A stretch of 64,000 nucleotides of DNA from Pseudonocardiaceae bacterium (GTDB taxonomy: Bacteria; Actinomycetota; Actinomycetes; Mycobacteriales; Pseudonocardiaceae), in NCBI GenBank assembly GCA_009377865.1, contig WHTH01000003.1, positions 57,963 to 121,962 on the forward strand, in the 5' to 3' direction. The first letter of the stretch is position 1; each line of letters begins with the position of its first letter. Made by a program: the position numbers and the translations under genes. This document shows, one piece after another, positions 57,507 to 64,000 of the stretch. The notes below the pieces were generated by a model. The model was given only the letters and a program-made list of their open reading frames with translations. It did no database searches and was not told where the DNA came from.

Positions 57507-58166
57507 TCACTGATCGACGGCGTGCAGTTCGCCGATCAACTCGCGGTGCCGCGCCCGCAACCCCGCGATGATCAGGTCCAGGCCGTGCCGGAAAGTGGCG
57601 TCCGGGTCCGGTGCGGGTCGCGCCCGGGCGGCGGCGACCAGGTGGGGCAGGTCGTGGGTATCCCGGACCCGGGCGGCCAGCGCCGCATCGTGCTCGGTGG
57701 CAGCGCCCCGGGCGGCCTCGGCCTGGTACTCCACCGCCGATCCGATGACGAAGTGCCCGACGGCCAGGATCGACTCCAGCGCTTCGGCTGGAGGGAATCC
57801 GACCTCGACCAGGCTGCCCAGGACCTGCTCGACGACCGGCAGCGAGGCCTCGGTGGGCCGGTTGCCGGCGACGACGAGAGCCGCGTCCCGGTGCCGGACC
57901 AGCGCGCGGTACTGCGCCCAGGCGTTGTCACTCAGCCACTCCCACCACGGCTGGCCGTGTGCGGGCCGGGCCGTGGGCCGCTTCTCCGCCAGGATGGCCT
58001 CGGCGACCAGGTCGAGCAGGTCACGCTTGTCCTTGACGTGCCAGTACAGCGTCGGCGCGCAGACGCCCAGTCTGGCCGCCAACCGGCGCAGCGTGAGCCC
58101 GTCGAGCCCGACCTCGTCGAGCAGGTTGGCAGCGGCCTGGACCACGTCGTCGCGGTTCAGCGCCAT
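57507..58166 (-). CDS. TetR-family regulator of a DrrAB-type exporter
   Basis: 219 residues. N-terminal helix-turn-helix: NRDDVVQAAANLLDEVGLDG then LTLRRLAARLGVCAPTLYWH (recognition helix), VKDKRDLLDLVAEAI. The C-terminal domain fits the TetR_C (tetracycline-repressor-like) ligand-binding family: WWEWLSDNAWAQYRALVRHR. Divergent from the ABC ATPase gene 70 bases away, with two copies of a candidate operator between them, so autoregulation and control of the exporter are likely. ATG 58166 has CAGGAGG upstream. Confidence 0.92.
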   Translation of the reverse strand: MALNRDDVVQAAANLLDEVGLDGLTLRRLAARLGVCAPTLYWHVKDKRDLLDLVAEAILAEKRPTARPAHGQPWWEWLSDNAWAQYRALVRHRDAALVVAGNRPTEASLPVVEQVLGSLVEVGFPPAEALESILAVGHFVIGSAVEYQAEAARGAATEHDAALAARVRDTHDLPHLVAAARARPAPDPDATFRHGLDLIIAGLRARHRELIGELHAVDQ

Positions 58167-58188
58167 CACGGCCTCCTGACGTGGCGTT

Positions 58189-58225
58189 TCGAACGCCGTT
58201 AGAGTAACATCTCGAACAACGTTAG
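58189..58225. promoter_or_regulatory. Two TetR operator candidates between divergent genes
   Basis: TCGAACGCCGTTAG at 58189-58202 and TCGAACAACGTTAG at 58212-58225 differ at 2 of 14 positions and each has an internal AAC..GTT dyad. They start 23 bases apart and flank a TAACAT hexamer. This is the expected site for the TetR protein. Confidence 0.55.
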
Positions 58226-58236
58226 GGAGCGGACGT

Positions 58237-59244
58237 ATGGGCGAGGTCTCGGGACCGCCGGCAGTGCAGCGGCCTGCGGTGTACCTGCGCGGGCTGGTCA
58301 AGCGCTACCAGGAGGTCGAGGCCGTCCGCGGTATCGACCTCGACGTCGCTCCGGGGGAGACGTTCGGGTTCCTCGGCCCCAACGGGGCCGGCAAGTCGAC
58401 GACCATCAAGATCCTCTGCACGCTCGTGGCGGCCACCAGCGGCACCGCGCGGGTGGCAGGCTTCGATGTGGCCACCGAGCGTGACGCGGTGCGCCAGCAC
58501 ATCGGCCTGGTGTTCCAGGAGCCGACGCTCGACACCTACCTGACCGGCGAGCAGAACCTGCGCTTCCACGGCGAGCTCTACGGCGTCGATCGCTCGAGCG
58601 CCGCAGCGCGGCGGGAGGAGGTGCTGCGGATGGTCGGCCTCTGGGAGCGGCGCGGCGATCCCGTCGAGACCTACTCGGGAGGGATGCGGCGACGGCTCGA
58701 GATCGCCCGCGGCCTGCTGCACTCGCCGCGGGTGCTGTTCCTCGACGAGCCGACGATCGGTCTCGACCCGCAGACCCGCGCCTCGATCTGGGACTACCTC
58801 CACGAGCTGCACCGCGGCGAGCAGATCACCGTCTTCGTGACGACGCACTACATGGACGAGGCCGAGAACTGCGACCGGATCGCGATCATGAACGAGGGCC
58901 GGATCGTCGCCCTCGACACGCCCGGCAGCCTCAAGGCGGCGGTGGGGCACGACCGGGTGCAGATCACGACGGCCGACGATCACGCGGCGATCGAGGCGCT
59001 GCGCGATCGCTTCGGCCTGGACGCGGCGGTGCGCGAGGGGACGGTGACCATGGCCGTCGCGGACGGTGCCTCGTTCGTGCCCCAGCTGTTCGCCGGACTC
59101 GGTACCGCGATCCGGTCAGTGACGGTGACCCGGCCCAGCCTCGACGATGTGTTCCTCGCGCACACCGGCTCCACGATCCGCGACGCGGAGCAGCCGCGCG
59201 GTATGGCCAACCCGGTGGTCGCGGCCATGGCAAGGGGACGGTGA
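58237..59244 (+). CDS. ABC transporter ATP-binding protein (DrrA-like)
   Basis: 335-residue ATPase of an ABC-2 exporter of the daunorubicin-resistance type. Walker A FLGPNGAGKSTTIKILC, signature VETYSGGMRRRLEIARGLLH, Walker B VLFLDEPTIGLDPQTR and switch TTHYMDEAENCDRIAIM. The C-terminal ~90 residues are the DrrA accessory domain (DAAVREGTVTMAVADG, TVTRPSLDDVFLAHTG). Its TGA overlaps the GTG of the permease gene. Probably exports a hydrophobic compound; regulated by the divergent TetR. Confidence 0.94.
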   Translation: MGEVSGPPAVQRPAVYLRGLVKRYQEVEAVRGIDLDVAPGETFGFLGPNGAGKSTTIKILCTLVAATSGTARVAGFDVATERDAVRQHIGLVFQEPTLDTYLTGEQNLRFHGELYGVDRSSAAARREEVLRMVGLWERRGDPVETYSGGMRRRLEIARGLLHSPRVLFLDEPTIGLDPQTRASIWDYLHELHRGEQITVFVTTHYMDEAENCDRIAIMNEGRIVALDTPGSLKAAVGHDRVQITTADDHAAIEALRDRFGLDAAVREGTVTMAVADGASFVPQLFAGLGTAIRSVTVTRPSLDDVFLAHTGSTIRDAEQPRGMANPVVAAMARGR

Positions 59245-60107
59245 TCCGGATGTCCACGAACACCGTGGCCGCCGTGCGGGTGCCGACCGGCGGCCTGGCC
59301 CACCAGGCCAGGGCCGCGTTGGTGGTCTGGCAGCGCGAGATGATCCGCTTCGGCAAGGACCGGACCCGCATCGTGTCCTCGCTGGTGCAGCCGCTGCTGT
59401 TCTTGTTCGTGCTCGGCGTCGGGCTGTCCTCGATCGTCTCCGCCGGCAACGGCAGCGTCGGGTTCACGACGTTCCTATTCCCCGGCGTGCTCGCGCTGTC
59501 GGTGTTGTTCACCGCCGCGTTCTCCGGGATCTCGATGGTCTGGGACCGCGAGTTCGGGTTCCTGCGCGAGATGCTGGTGGCGCCGGTGAGCACCACGGCG
59601 ATCCTCACCGGCAAGTGTTTCGGAGGGGCCACGGTCGCCACGCTGCAGAGCCTGATCCTGTTGGCGCTGGCCGGACTCGTCGGCGTGCCCTACTCGCCGG
59701 TGCTGCTGCTGACCCTCGTCGGGCTGCTGTTCCTGATGGCCTTCATGATCACGGCACTCGGTCTGGTGCTGGCTGCCCGCGTCAAGCGGGTGGAATCGGC
59801 CATGCCGATGGTGCAGCTGATCATCACGCCGTTGATGTTCCTGTCCGGGGCGCTTTTCCCGCTGTCCGGGCTGCCGACCTGGCTCGCCGTGCTCACCAAC
59901 CTCAACCCGATGACCTACGCGGTCGCGCCGATGCGCACAGCGGTCTTCGACCAGCTCGACGTCGACGCCCTCACCCGGGCCACGCTCGACCCGGGCATCG
60001 TCTGGAACGGCTGGGCGGTGCCGGTCGCGATGCAGGTGGCGATCGTCGCCGCCAGCTGCGTCGTGCTGCTAGCCGCCGCGGTGGCGCGGTTCACCCGCAC
60101 CGAATAG
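59241..60107 (+). CDS. ABC-2 type permease (DrrB-like)
   Basis: 288 residues with six membrane helices, such as LVQPLLFLFVLGVGLSSIVS, TFLFPGVLALSVLFTAAFSG, TLQSLILLALAGLVGVPYSP, LLFLMAFMITALGLVLAARV and MQVAIVAASCVVLLAAAVAR. The ABC-2 signature region VWDREFGFLREMLVAPVS is present. Partner of the ATPase upstream, with a 4-base overlap. GTG 59241 is the coupled start; ATG 59250 is an alternative. Confidence 0.93.
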   Translation: MIRMSTNTVAAVRVPTGGLAHQARAALVVWQREMIRFGKDRTRIVSSLVQPLLFLFVLGVGLSSIVSAGNGSVGFTTFLFPGVLALSVLFTAAFSGISMVWDREFGFLREMLVAPVSTTAILTGKCFGGATVATLQSLILLALAGLVGVPYSPVLLLTLVGLLFLMAFMITALGLVLAARVKRVESAMPMVQLIITPLMFLSGALFPLSGLPTWLAVLTNLNPMTYAVAPMRTAVFDQLDVDALTRATLDPGIVWNGWAVPVAMQVAIVAASCVVLLAAAVARFTRTE

Positions 60108-60115
60108 GAACTGGC

Positions 60116-61519
60116 TCAGCGGTAGCAGTAGGAGTCCGACGACGCGTCGCCGCCCTGCAGCCGCACCTGGTGCACCCGCAGGCCGCGGAAGTCGTTCTCG
60201 TGCGGGAAGAACCTCGGGTCGACGGTCAGCCCGCCCGTGGGGTCGGCGTCCATCTTGGCCAGCCAGGCGCCCACACCGTGCGGGTAGAACTGGTCGTCCC
60301 ATGCGCCGTAGAGCGAGTTGGTGACGTACACGCGCTTGCCGTCGCGGCTGGTCTCGACCATCTGCGGGCCCCCGGCGAGCCGCTCGCCCGGCGCCGCCGG
60401 ATGCGGTTCCCGTCCGACGATGCCGCCCAGCCGCACCGACCCGGTCTCGCGCGGGTTGGCCGGGTCGGTCACGTCGAACTGCTTGAGCTCGCCGGTGCCG
60501 TAGCAGGACACGTAGAGCATCCGGTCGTCGACCGAGAGGCTGATGTCGGTGACCAGCGGCGGCACCGCCCCGAACGGCTGCACCGCGGGCGGCAGCAGGT
60601 CGGCGTCCCCGGGCTCGGCGGGGATGGTGATGACCTTCTCCGCGGCCCAGCGCTCCCCGTCGCGGTACCAGCGCCACACCGAGGCCGAGAGGTCCGCGGT
60701 GGACACCACGATGCCGACGAAGCCCCAGGTCGCCTCCGGATCGTGCGACGGCCGCAGTTCGAGCACCATCTGGTGCTCGGCACCGAAGTCGATCTTCTGG
60801 ACGTGACGCCCGGCGGCGAGGTCCCAGAAGTGCAGCGAGTGGCCGTACTTGTTGGACAGCAGCAGCTCCGGGCTCACCCCGTCCTCGATCATCGACGGGG
60901 TGCCCCACTCGCTGGTGATCAGGGTGTTCTGCTGCAGGTGCCACCAGGCGTCGTAGGCCAGGTACTGCGGGCCGCGGTCGGTCTCCCAGGCGCGCAGCAC
61001 CTCGAACGTGGTGTGGTCCAGCAGCGCGATCCCGCCCGGGCCTTCGGATCCGTTCGCGGCGCCGAGGCAGGAGAGGAAGATCCCGTCCGGTCCGCAGTGC
61101 AGCGTGTGCGGCCGGGAGTAACCCGCCTTGGCCGCCAGCTCGTCGGCGTCGATCGTCTTGACCAGCTGCGGCGTCGTCGGATCCGGCTGGGTGTCGTAGA
61201 CGTGGATGTTCGAGCTGCGGATCCCGGGCAGCAGGAGGTAGCGGCGCTGCAGCCCGTCCATGTCGTGGCCCTCGTGCATCAACGCGCTGCTGCAGGCGTT
61301 CCAGCCGAAGTGGTGCAGCTCGTCGCCCCGGGTCGGCACGTCGGCCCACCCGACCACACTCCCGTAGCCGGCCGAGTCGGGGTCGACGTCGATCACGGCG
61401 AGCGCATCGGACCGCTGCCCGGTGCGGTCGAAGGCGACCACGTAGGCGAGCTGCTCGGGCGGTGCGGCCGCGGCTTCGGCGGGGCTGCGGTAGAACGTCG
61501 GATCCGTCATGGCGGTCAT
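60116..61519 (-). CDS. Selenium-binding protein SBP56 / methanethiol oxidase family
   Basis: 467 residues, a beta-propeller of the SBP56 family, which includes methanethiol oxidases. N-terminal FYRSPAEAAAAPPEQLAYVV, conserved HHFGWNACSSALMHEGHD and SRPHTLHCGPDGIFLSCLGA, then LITSEWGTPSMIEDGVSPEL and the FWDLAAGRHVQKIDFGAEHQ metal-site region. C-terminal FFPHENDFRGLRVHQVRLQG with GGDASSDSYCYR. Copper-dependent in characterised members. Convergent with the DrrB gene and head-to-tail with the TetR gene beyond. The ATG at 61519 and another 4 codons on are both possible. Confidence 0.93.
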   Translation of the reverse strand: MTAMTDPTFYRSPAEAAAAPPEQLAYVVAFDRTGQRSDALAVIDVDPDSAGYGSVVGWADVPTRGDELHHFGWNACSSALMHEGHDMDGLQRRYLLLPGIRSSNIHVYDTQPDPTTPQLVKTIDADELAAKAGYSRPHTLHCGPDGIFLSCLGAANGSEGPGGIALLDHTTFEVLRAWETDRGPQYLAYDAWWHLQQNTLITSEWGTPSMIEDGVSPELLLSNKYGHSLHFWDLAAGRHVQKIDFGAEHQMVLELRPSHDPEATWGFVGIVVSTADLSASVWRWYRDGERWAAEKVITIPAEPGDADLLPPAVQPFGAVPPLVTDISLSVDDRMLYVSCYGTGELKQFDVTDPANPRETGSVRLGGIVGREPHPAAPGERLAGGPQMVETSRDGKRVYVTNSLYGAWDDQFYPHGVGAWLAKMDADPTGGLTVDPRFFPHENDFRGLRVHQVRLQGGDASSDSYCYR

Positions 61520-61593
61520 GGTTCACTTCCCCGGTAGCGCGCCGAACACGTTCGCCCCATCGTCATCCCCGATCGGGGGTAGGGCAAGGGCTG

Positions 61594-62280
61594 TCAGGTC
61601 TTCCAGCGGCTGAGCCCGATCACGATCATCCGTAGCTGCCGCTCGGCACGATCGATGACCTGCTGCTCGGCGGTCGGGTCGTCCGGCGGCATATCGAGGA
61701 TCGCCTCGGCGGTGGAGATCATCTGGTTGACGATGATGTCGGCCAGCAGCAACCGGTCGGCCAGCGGCCAGTGTGTGAGCAGTCCGAACCGCTGCAGGTC
61801 GGTGGCCAGCTCGGCGACGAACAGCTCGAACTGCTCGCGGATCGCCAGCCGGACGGCGGCGACTCCGCTGAAGCGCTGCCGGACGATGAACCGGAAGTGC
61901 GGACGGTGCGCGTGTACGTGGCCTACCAGCAGTTGCACCGACCGTTCGATCACCACGCCGTAGTCGGGGTCCTCCTCGCGGGCCGCGCGGATCATCCGCC
62001 GCAGCGTCCCGACCGACTCATCCACGAGCTCGATGCCCAACGCGTCCATATCGTCGAAGTGCCTATAGAAGGCAGTCGGCACGATGCCCACCGTTCGGGT
62101 CACCTGCCGCAGACTCAGGCCCTCGAAAGCGTGCTCCTCGAGCAGGTTGAGCGCCGCGTCGAGCACGGCGCGACGGGTGCGCTGCTTGCGCTGCTCCCGC
62201 CGGCCTCCGGTTGGGGCCGCCGCAGTGTGAGCCACCTCACTGTGCGGGACTTCATCGAGTGCACGACTGTCCACCATCAT
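61594..62280 (-). CDS. TetR-family regulator of a fatty-acid desaturase module (DesT-like)
   Basis: 228 residues. An N-terminal extension (about 25) leads to the helix-turn-helix TRRAVLDAALNLLEEHAFEG, LSLRQVTRTVGIVPTAFYRH, FDDMDALG, a pattern of the FabR/DesT branch that senses acyl-CoA in other bacteria. The C-terminus (VIERSVQLLVGHVHAHRPHF and LADRLLLADIIVNQMIST) forms the ligand pocket. Divergent from the ferredoxin-reductase-desaturase pair across a 57-base gap holding an inverted repeat. The assignment to DesT-type function rests on context and sequence type. Confidence 0.88.
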   Translation of the reverse strand: MMVDSRALDEVPHSEVAHTAAAPTGGRREQRKQRTRRAVLDAALNLLEEHAFEGLSLRQVTRTVGIVPTAFYRHFDDMDALGIELVDESVGTLRRMIRAAREEDPDYGVVIERSVQLLVGHVHAHRPHFRFIVRQRFSGVAAVRLAIREQFELFVAELATDLQRFGLLTHWPLADRLLLADIIVNQMISTAEAILDMPPDDPTAEQQVIDRAERQLRMIVIGLSRWKT

Positions 62281-62294
62281 GCCTTCGACGGTAC

Positions 62295-62322
62295 AGTGGA
62301 CATTGGAGTACAGACGTTCACT
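62295..62322. promoter_or_regulatory. Probable operator of the desaturase regulator
   Basis: AGTGGAC at 62295-62301 and GTTCACT at 62316-62322 match as an imperfect inverted repeat (6 of 7 pairs) with a 14-base spacer. GTACAG also repeats at 62291 and 62308. The dyad lies between the divergent starts (62280 and 62338), as a TetR operator controlling both would. Confidence 0.45.
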
Positions 62323-62337
62323 GATGTTGGAGGGACC

Positions 62338-63435
62338 ATGCCCGTTGCGCCGCCGGTCGGGGCACGCCGGGGCCGGGGCCTGTTCGCGTCGGTTGCCACC
62401 CCGCTGCTTGACGCATTCACCGAACCTCATGGGCCGGACCGCTACCTCGAGATGCTCAACCCTACGTGGAGCACTCGTGAGGTCCGCGCCGAGATCGTCG
62501 AGGCACGTCACGAGGCTCCCGACACCGTCACGCTGTTCGCCCGGCCGAACCGCGCCTGGCAGGGCTTCTCCGCCGGCCAGCACGTGCAACTGACCGTCGA
62601 CATCGGGGGAGTGCGCCGCAGCCGCTGCTACTCGATCGTCGCTTCCGAGCACGACTGCAGCGATCGCCTGGAGTTCACCGTGCACGTCGAGCCGGACGGG
62701 CTGGTCTCGAACCACCTGCAGCGGCTGGCTCGCGGAACGGTCGTCGGCCTCTCGCAGGCGCAGGGACCGTTCACGGTGCCCTCGCCGCGACCGGAGCGAG
62801 TCGTGTTGATCAGTGGTGGTTCCGGCATCACCCCGGCGATGTCGATCGCGCGCACGCTGCGCGACGAGGGCCGGGCCGCTTCGGTCACCTTCCTGCACTA
62901 CGCCCGAAGCCCCACCGACGTCGCCTACTCGGAAGAGCTCGACGCGCTGGCGGCGTCCGGTGTGCGGGTGCTGCGCAGCTATACCCGGGAGAGCGGTGGC
63001 GAGCTGTCCGGGCGCTTCTGCGCCGACCACCTCGCCGGCATCATCGATGCGCCGGCCTGGGTGAGCGGACCCGCGACGTTGGTCGAGGCGGTCCGCGAGC
63101 ACTGGAGCGCCGCGGGGCGCGAGGCCGAGCTGACGGTGGAGCACTTCACCCCGCCCGCACCGGCTGTAGTCCCCGATGATGGCGCGCCGACCGGTGAGGT
63201 GTCGTTCGGCGCTCGCAGTGCGCCCAACAGTGGCGCCCCGTTGCTGGAGCAGGCCGAGGCCGCCGGGCTGGAACTGCCCTACGGCTGCCGGAGGGGCATC
63301 TGCTTCTCCTGCACCCAGCGCAAGACCAGCGGGACGGTCCGGCACCGCAACAGCGGTGCGCTGTCGACCGAGCCCGACTCCGACATCCAACTCTGCGTCA
63401 CCGTGCCCATCGGCGACGTGACCATCGACCTCTGA
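62338..63435 (+). CDS. Ferredoxin reductase with C-terminal 2Fe-2S domain (desaturase electron donor)
   Basis: 365 residues. FAD-binding domain with the RSRCYSIVASE motif (R-x-Y-S), NAD-binding domain with LISGGSGITPAMSIAR, and a C-terminal plant-type ferredoxin domain with cysteines in LPYGCRRGICFSCTQRKTSG and QLCVTVPIGD (C-x4-C-x2-C...C). Delivers NAD(P)H electrons to the non-haem diiron desaturase encoded 17 bases downstream, in the manner of Rv3230c with DesA3 or DesC with DesB. ATG 62338 follows TTGGAGGG. Confidence 0.93.
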   Translation: MPVAPPVGARRGRGLFASVATPLLDAFTEPHGPDRYLEMLNPTWSTREVRAEIVEARHEAPDTVTLFARPNRAWQGFSAGQHVQLTVDIGGVRRSRCYSIVASEHDCSDRLEFTVHVEPDGLVSNHLQRLARGTVVGLSQAQGPFTVPSPRPERVVLISGGSGITPAMSIARTLRDEGRAASVTFLHYARSPTDVAYSEELDALAASGVRVLRSYTRESGGELSGRFCADHLAGIIDAPAWVSGPATLVEAVREHWSAAGREAELTVEHFTPPAPAVVPDDGAPTGEVSFGARSAPNSGAPLLEQAEAAGLELPYGCRRGICFSCTQRKTSGTVRHRNSGALSTEPDSDIQLCVTVPIGDVTIDL

Positions 63436-63452
63436 TTTCTGAGGAGCTTTTC

Positions 63453-64000
63453 ATGCAGTCCCTGTCCCAGAGAGAACCGACGCAGCTCACCGACGAGCAG
63501 CTCGAGGAATTCGGCGCCGAGATGGACGCCATCCGCCAGCGCGTCGTGTCCCAGCTCGGCGAGGAGGACGCGGCCTACATCCGCGCCGTCGTCGACGCGC
63601 AGCGCAAGCTCGAGATCGCCGGCCGCGCCATGCTGATGGTCGGCGTGTTCCCGCCCGCCTGGCTGGGTGGGGTCGCCGCGCTGGCGCTTTCGAAGATCAT
63701 CGACAACATGGAGATCGGCCACAACGTCATGCACGGCCAGTACGACTGGATGGGCGACAACGCGCTGAACTCCCGCGACTTCGAGTGGGACATCGTCAGC
63801 TCGGCCGAGCTGTGGAAGCGGTCGCACAACTTCAAGCACCACACCTACACCAACATCGTCGGCAAGGACCGCGACATCGGTTTCCTGATGCTGCGCATCA
63901 CGCCCGAGCAGCGCTGGAACCCCTACTACCTGGGCAACCCGGTCTACGCAGTGCTGCTGTCGTTCTTCTTCCAGTGGGGCGTGATGCTGCACGACCTCGA
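63453..64000 (+). CDS. Membrane fatty-acid desaturase (partial, runs off the window)
   Basis: The start (ATG 63453) and 182 codons are present; the 3' end is beyond the window. The conserved histidine boxes are visible: MEIGHNVMHGQYDWM (H-x3-H) and RSHNFKHHTYTNIVGKD (H-x2-H-H). The third box lies outside. Hydrophobic segments such as LMVGVFPPAWLGGVAALALS and VLLSFFFQWGVMLHDLE are membrane helices. Cotranscribed with the ferredoxin reductase and the third component of the regulated desaturase module. Confidence 0.93.
   Translation, partial: MQSLSQREPTQLTDEQLEEFGAEMDAIRQRVVSQLGEEDAAYIRAVVDAQRKLEIAGRAMLMVGVFPPAWLGGVAALALSKIIDNMEIGHNVMHGQYDWMGDNALNSRDFEWDIVSSAELWKRSHNFKHHTYTNIVGKDRDIGFLMLRITPEQRWNPYYLGNPVYAVLLSFFFQWGVMLHDL

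Overview
The window is high-GC, gene-dense actinobacterial chromosome from just beyond the replication origin. The order gnd, recF, dciA (DUF721), gyrB ... gyrA, DUF3566, tRNA-Ile, DLW-39, tRNA-Ala, followed by DUF881/sortase E/crgA/rhomboid/ppiA and the pabA-pknB-pknA-pbpA-rodA-pstP-fhaB-fhaA block, matches the dnaA-proximal arm of Mycobacteriales and Pseudonocardiales. The accessory content (XRE/DUF5753 regulator with a DUF397 partner, ATP-grasp RiPP locus, class E sortase, GTG-rich starts) points to a Pseudonocardiaceae-like actinomycete. That family placement is an inference.

Layout. 0-5.2 kb: replication and topology genes gnd, recF, dciA, gyrB. 5.4-8.6 kb: an insertion between gyrB and gyrA, holding a DUF397/XRE regulatory pair and a decayed ATP-grasp RiPP locus (intact-looking precursor, frameshifted and truncated maturase, methyltransferase lacking its N-terminus). 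8.8-12.9 kb: small acidic ORF, gyrA, DUF3566 protein, tRNA-Ile, DLW-39, tRNA-Ala. 12.9-22 kb: accessory region beginning at the 3' end of tRNA-Ala, with fragments of purC and of a GntR regulator, an XRE regulator with small coupled ORFs, a Phd/VapC pair, a glycosyltransferase plus debranching-enzyme pair, a second Phd/VapC pair and a ferritin-like protein. 22-25.8 kb: a 1246-residue MnxG-like multicopper oxidase. 26-29 kb: DUF418 membrane protein, a frameshifted beta-propeller protein and a beta-helix protein.

29-37.5 kb: cell-envelope genes including class E sortase, DUF881, crgA, a PH-domain protein, rhomboid protease and ppiA. A Cys-rich surface protein ending in an LATTG sorting signal lies 4 kb from the sortase. 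37.5-47.7 kb: the conserved Ser/Thr-kinase, cell-shape and FHA operon, all on the minus strand, followed by tRNA-Leu(CAG).

47.9-64 kb: mixed region. It holds gene debris at tRNA-Leu with a frameshifted ABC ATPase and a truncated permease, then thpR, an NlpC/P60 hydrolase, a UbiA-family prenyltransferase, an acyl-CoA ligase, YnfA and remnants of a type I restriction-modification locus in which an hsdR 5' part is joined to an hsdM-like 3' end. After these come a TetR regulator with a DrrAB-type ABC exporter, a selenium-binding protein (SBP56), and a TetR/ferredoxin-reductase/fatty-acid-desaturase module that runs off the end.

Three themes recur. Core division and envelope genes are intact and co-oriented. 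Accessory genes sit next to tRNAs and between the gyrase genes. Several accessory genes are broken by single-base indels or deletions (tgmB/tgmC, beta-propeller, ABC ATPase, hsdR/hsdM), which is either real decay or, for indels in short G runs, possibly sequence error.
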